Shown: piece after piece, positions 5,434-6,642 of the stretch
Layout of the letters: every line of letters starts with the position of its first letter
How positions within the stretch are numbered: position 1 is the stretch's first letter
Source of the DNA: Mariprofundaceae bacterium
GTDB lineage: Bacteria; Pseudomonadota; Zetaproteobacteria; Mariprofundales; Mariprofundaceae
Direction: 5' to 3'
DNA: 6,642 nucleotides
Assembly (NCBI GenBank): GCA_027075825.1
Contig: JALSZZ010000427.1
Location: 1-6,642, forward strand
Position numbers and translations under genes: made by a program
Notes under the pieces: generated by a model
What the model was told of the DNA's origin: nothing
Database searches by the model: none
Seen by the model: only the letters and a program-made list of their open reading frames with translations

Positions 5434-5583
5434 GAAATAGCAGGATTAAGTCAAATATACAGCCTGTTTGCAGCGAATAGCAGCACTATAACAAAAACAG
5501 GGCGAAGACCTGGCCAATATCCGGTTTTCGCAGTAGATTTGTCAAAGTTCAACAGGCTTCCAGGGGGAAACACACTGGAATAA
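5434..5583 (+). pseudogene. IS4-superfamily transposase fragment (second copy)
   Basis: This is an internal fragment of a transposase related to the one at the left edge. One frame stays open from 5434 to the TAA at 5581, reading EIAGLSQIYSLFAANSST, then TKTGRRPGQYPVFAVDLSKF, then NRLPGG. AVDLSKF contains the expected first catalytic Asp of the DDE triad (codon 5536-5538). After LPGGN the similarity to the left copy stops, so everything downstream, including the second Asp and the YREK block, is gone. No start or ribosome-binding site is visible; it is a scar. It preserves the reading frame that the left copy has lost and so allows the ancestral protein to be reconstructed across this segment. 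Confidence 0.7.
5451..5572 (+). repeat. Direct repeat copy 2 (transposase 5' region)
   Basis: This is the partner of positions 1-122, on the same strand, about four-fifths identical by eye. Against copy 1 it has two fewer bases at CTATAAC, one fewer T in the GGTTTTCG run, and one more base before GGGGGAA. The alignment ends near 5572. Confidence 0.85.
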
Positions 5584-5696
5584 TGTAAGAGTTTTGGCAC
5601 ACTGCCGACCTCTGATGCATGCTCCTGAGGGACATACTACAGTTTATCATACAGAGTGCCCTGTGTTTTCACAGCGTACTCCGATAGTGAGGTTTC

Positions 5697-6446
5697 ATGA
5701 TTCAGGATGTTACACTGCCAGGCGCATTGATTGCTGGTATTCTTTCTTTTCTTTCGCCATGCGTGTTGCCGCTGGTGCCAGCCTATCTTTCCTACATCAG
5801 CGGCGTTTCCGTCAATGAACTACGCCAGCAAGACAATACCAAAGTCCGTCAACTGGCGCTGAAGCAATCACTATGGTTTATTGCCGGCTTCAGTCTGGTA
5901 TTCATTCTGCTGGGCGCATCGGCTACCTGGCTGGGACAGTGGTTACTCATGAATATGGCCATCCTCGGCAAGATTGCCGGCATCATTATTGTGATTTTTG
6001 GCATTCACTATACCGGTCTGATACGGATTCCATTGTTAATGGTCGATGCCCGTTTGCAAACCGATCAGCTCAATGCCAAAAGTGGCAGTGGCGCATTATT
6101 GCTTGGTGCTGCCTTTGCCTTTGGCTGGACACCGTGCATCGGCCCGATTCTTGGCGCGATTCTCGCCATGGCCGGGGCGCAGTCTCACGTCAGTCAGGGA
6201 ATTATGTTGCTCATCGCATATTCTGCTGGCCTGGCTATCCCCTTTCTGCTGGCTGCTCTGGCGACCGATCGCTTTTTGCACTGGAGTAGCCGCATGAAAC
6301 ATCACCTGCAATGGGTGGAACGCATTTCCGGTGGGCTGCTGATCATTGTCGGGCTGATGATTTTTTTCGGTAGTTTCTCGAATATCTCAGCCCTGCTGAT
6401 CGAATATGCCCCATGGCTGGCTAATATTGAAAGTCTGGTAGAATAA
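5697..6446 (+). CDS. ccdA: Cytochrome c biogenesis membrane protein, CcdA/DsbD-beta family
   Basis: The product is a 249-residue inner-membrane protein of the CcdA type, equivalent to the membrane domain of DsbD without its periplasmic domains. This family passes reducing equivalents from cytoplasmic thioredoxin across the membrane to periplasmic thiol carriers used for cytochrome c maturation. The two redox cysteines lie in the characteristic contexts SPCVLPLVPAY (Cys22) and FGWTPCIGPILG (Cys147). About six hydrophobic segments are visible, around 8-33, 57-80, 87-107, 132-160, 168-190 and 209-230. The length is normal for the family. The ATG at 5697 follows a modest GAGG 4 bases upstream and gives an N-terminus starting directly before the first membrane segment, as usual. 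The gene is intact. No clear -35/-10 pair is visible upstream; TATCAT at 5645-5650 is only a possible -10. It converges on the next gene with a 23-base gap. Confidence 0.92.
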   Translation: MIQDVTLPGALIAGILSFLSPCVLPLVPAYLSYISGVSVNELRQQDNTKVRQLALKQSLWFIAGFSLVFILLGASATWLGQWLLMNMAILGKIAGIIIVIFGIHYTGLIRIPLLMVDARLQTDQLNAKSGSGALLLGAAFAFGWTPCIGPILGAILAMAGAQSHVSQGIMLLIAYSAGLAIPFLLAALATDRFLHWSSRMKHHLQWVERISGGLLIIVGLMIFFGSFSNISALLIEYAPWLANIESLVE

Positions 6447-6469
6447 GCAAAGAGCGGTTTCAAAAGGCT

Positions 6470-6642
6470 TCAGAAATCAAAGCGGTATTCCATCAGTAAT
6501 TCACCATTGCGGCGGAAGTTGGGGGTGAAAACACGGTTGCCACCCCAGTTGTCGTACTCGATGTTCAATGAGCCTGCCTGCCAGTTCCAGCGGCCAACGC
6601 CATAGACCCATTGCCAGCCATTGGGTCCCCGTAAATCCTTGT
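6470..6642 (-). CDS. Outer-membrane beta-barrel protein, C-terminal part
   Basis: This is the 3' end of a minus-strand gene that runs off the right edge; the last 57 residues are seen. The sequence alternates polar and aromatic or hydrophobic residues, as in barrel strands: GWQWVYGVGRWNWQAGSLNI, then EYDNWGGNRVF, then NGELLMEYRFDF. The terminal strand ends in Phe with aromatic or hydrophobic residues at alternating positions, the classical C-terminal signal for BAM-dependent insertion into the outer membrane. The specific family cannot be told from this fragment. It converges with ccdA, and no terminator with a T-run is visible in the short gap. Confidence 0.7.
   Translation of the reverse strand, partial: KDLRGPNGWQWVYGVGRWNWQAGSLNIEYDNWGGNRVFTPNFRRNGELLMEYRFDF

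Overview
The window looks like chromosomal DNA of a gammaproteobacterium-like organism with roughly balanced base composition. This rests on a DsbD/CcdA-type membrane protein, an outer-membrane barrel terminus, a perfect CRP-type palindrome, and fragments of phosphoglycolate-phosphatase-like and methylglyoxal-synthase-like genes. The assignment is an inference from gene types; no taxonomic marker is present.

Layout. Positions 1-939 hold a decayed IS4-superfamily transposase gene, open at the left edge. A second, shorter remnant of a related transposase lies at 5434-5583 in the same orientation, so about 5.3 kb is bracketed by IS debris. Immediately after the first transposase is an A+T-rich alpha/beta hydrolase gene (968-1489, +). 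It ends in an attC-like recombination site (1453-1505), which marks it as an integron-type gene cassette. A short unknown ORF follows (1615-1725, +), then the 3' half of a broken HAD phosphatase gene (1787-2144, +).

An intact AAA-ATPase-like/PD-(D/E)XK protein gene follows on the minus strand (2148-3725) with its own promoter. The stretch 3798-4383 has no intact gene, but it carries what looks like a methylglyoxal synthase pseudogene on the plus strand. Next is a minus-strand gene for a secreted, cysteine-containing, Ser/Asp/Lys-repeat protein (4437-5198). It is a complete transcription unit, with a CRP-like site, a sigma70-type promoter, a strong Shine-Dalgarno sequence and a UUCG-loop terminator.

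To the right of the IS remnant the sequence looks like ordinary chromosome: ccdA (5697-6446, +), converging on the 3' end of a gene for an outer-membrane beta-barrel protein (6470-6642, -).

The left 5.6 kb reads as an accessory zone: IS decay, an imported cassette, two broken housekeeping-type genes, an ATPase/nuclease-fold protein of uncertain role and a rapidly evolving secreted repeat protein. No multi-gene system is evident; the genes appear to be separate transcription units. The items most worth follow-up are the cassette with its attC site and the secreted repeat protein.
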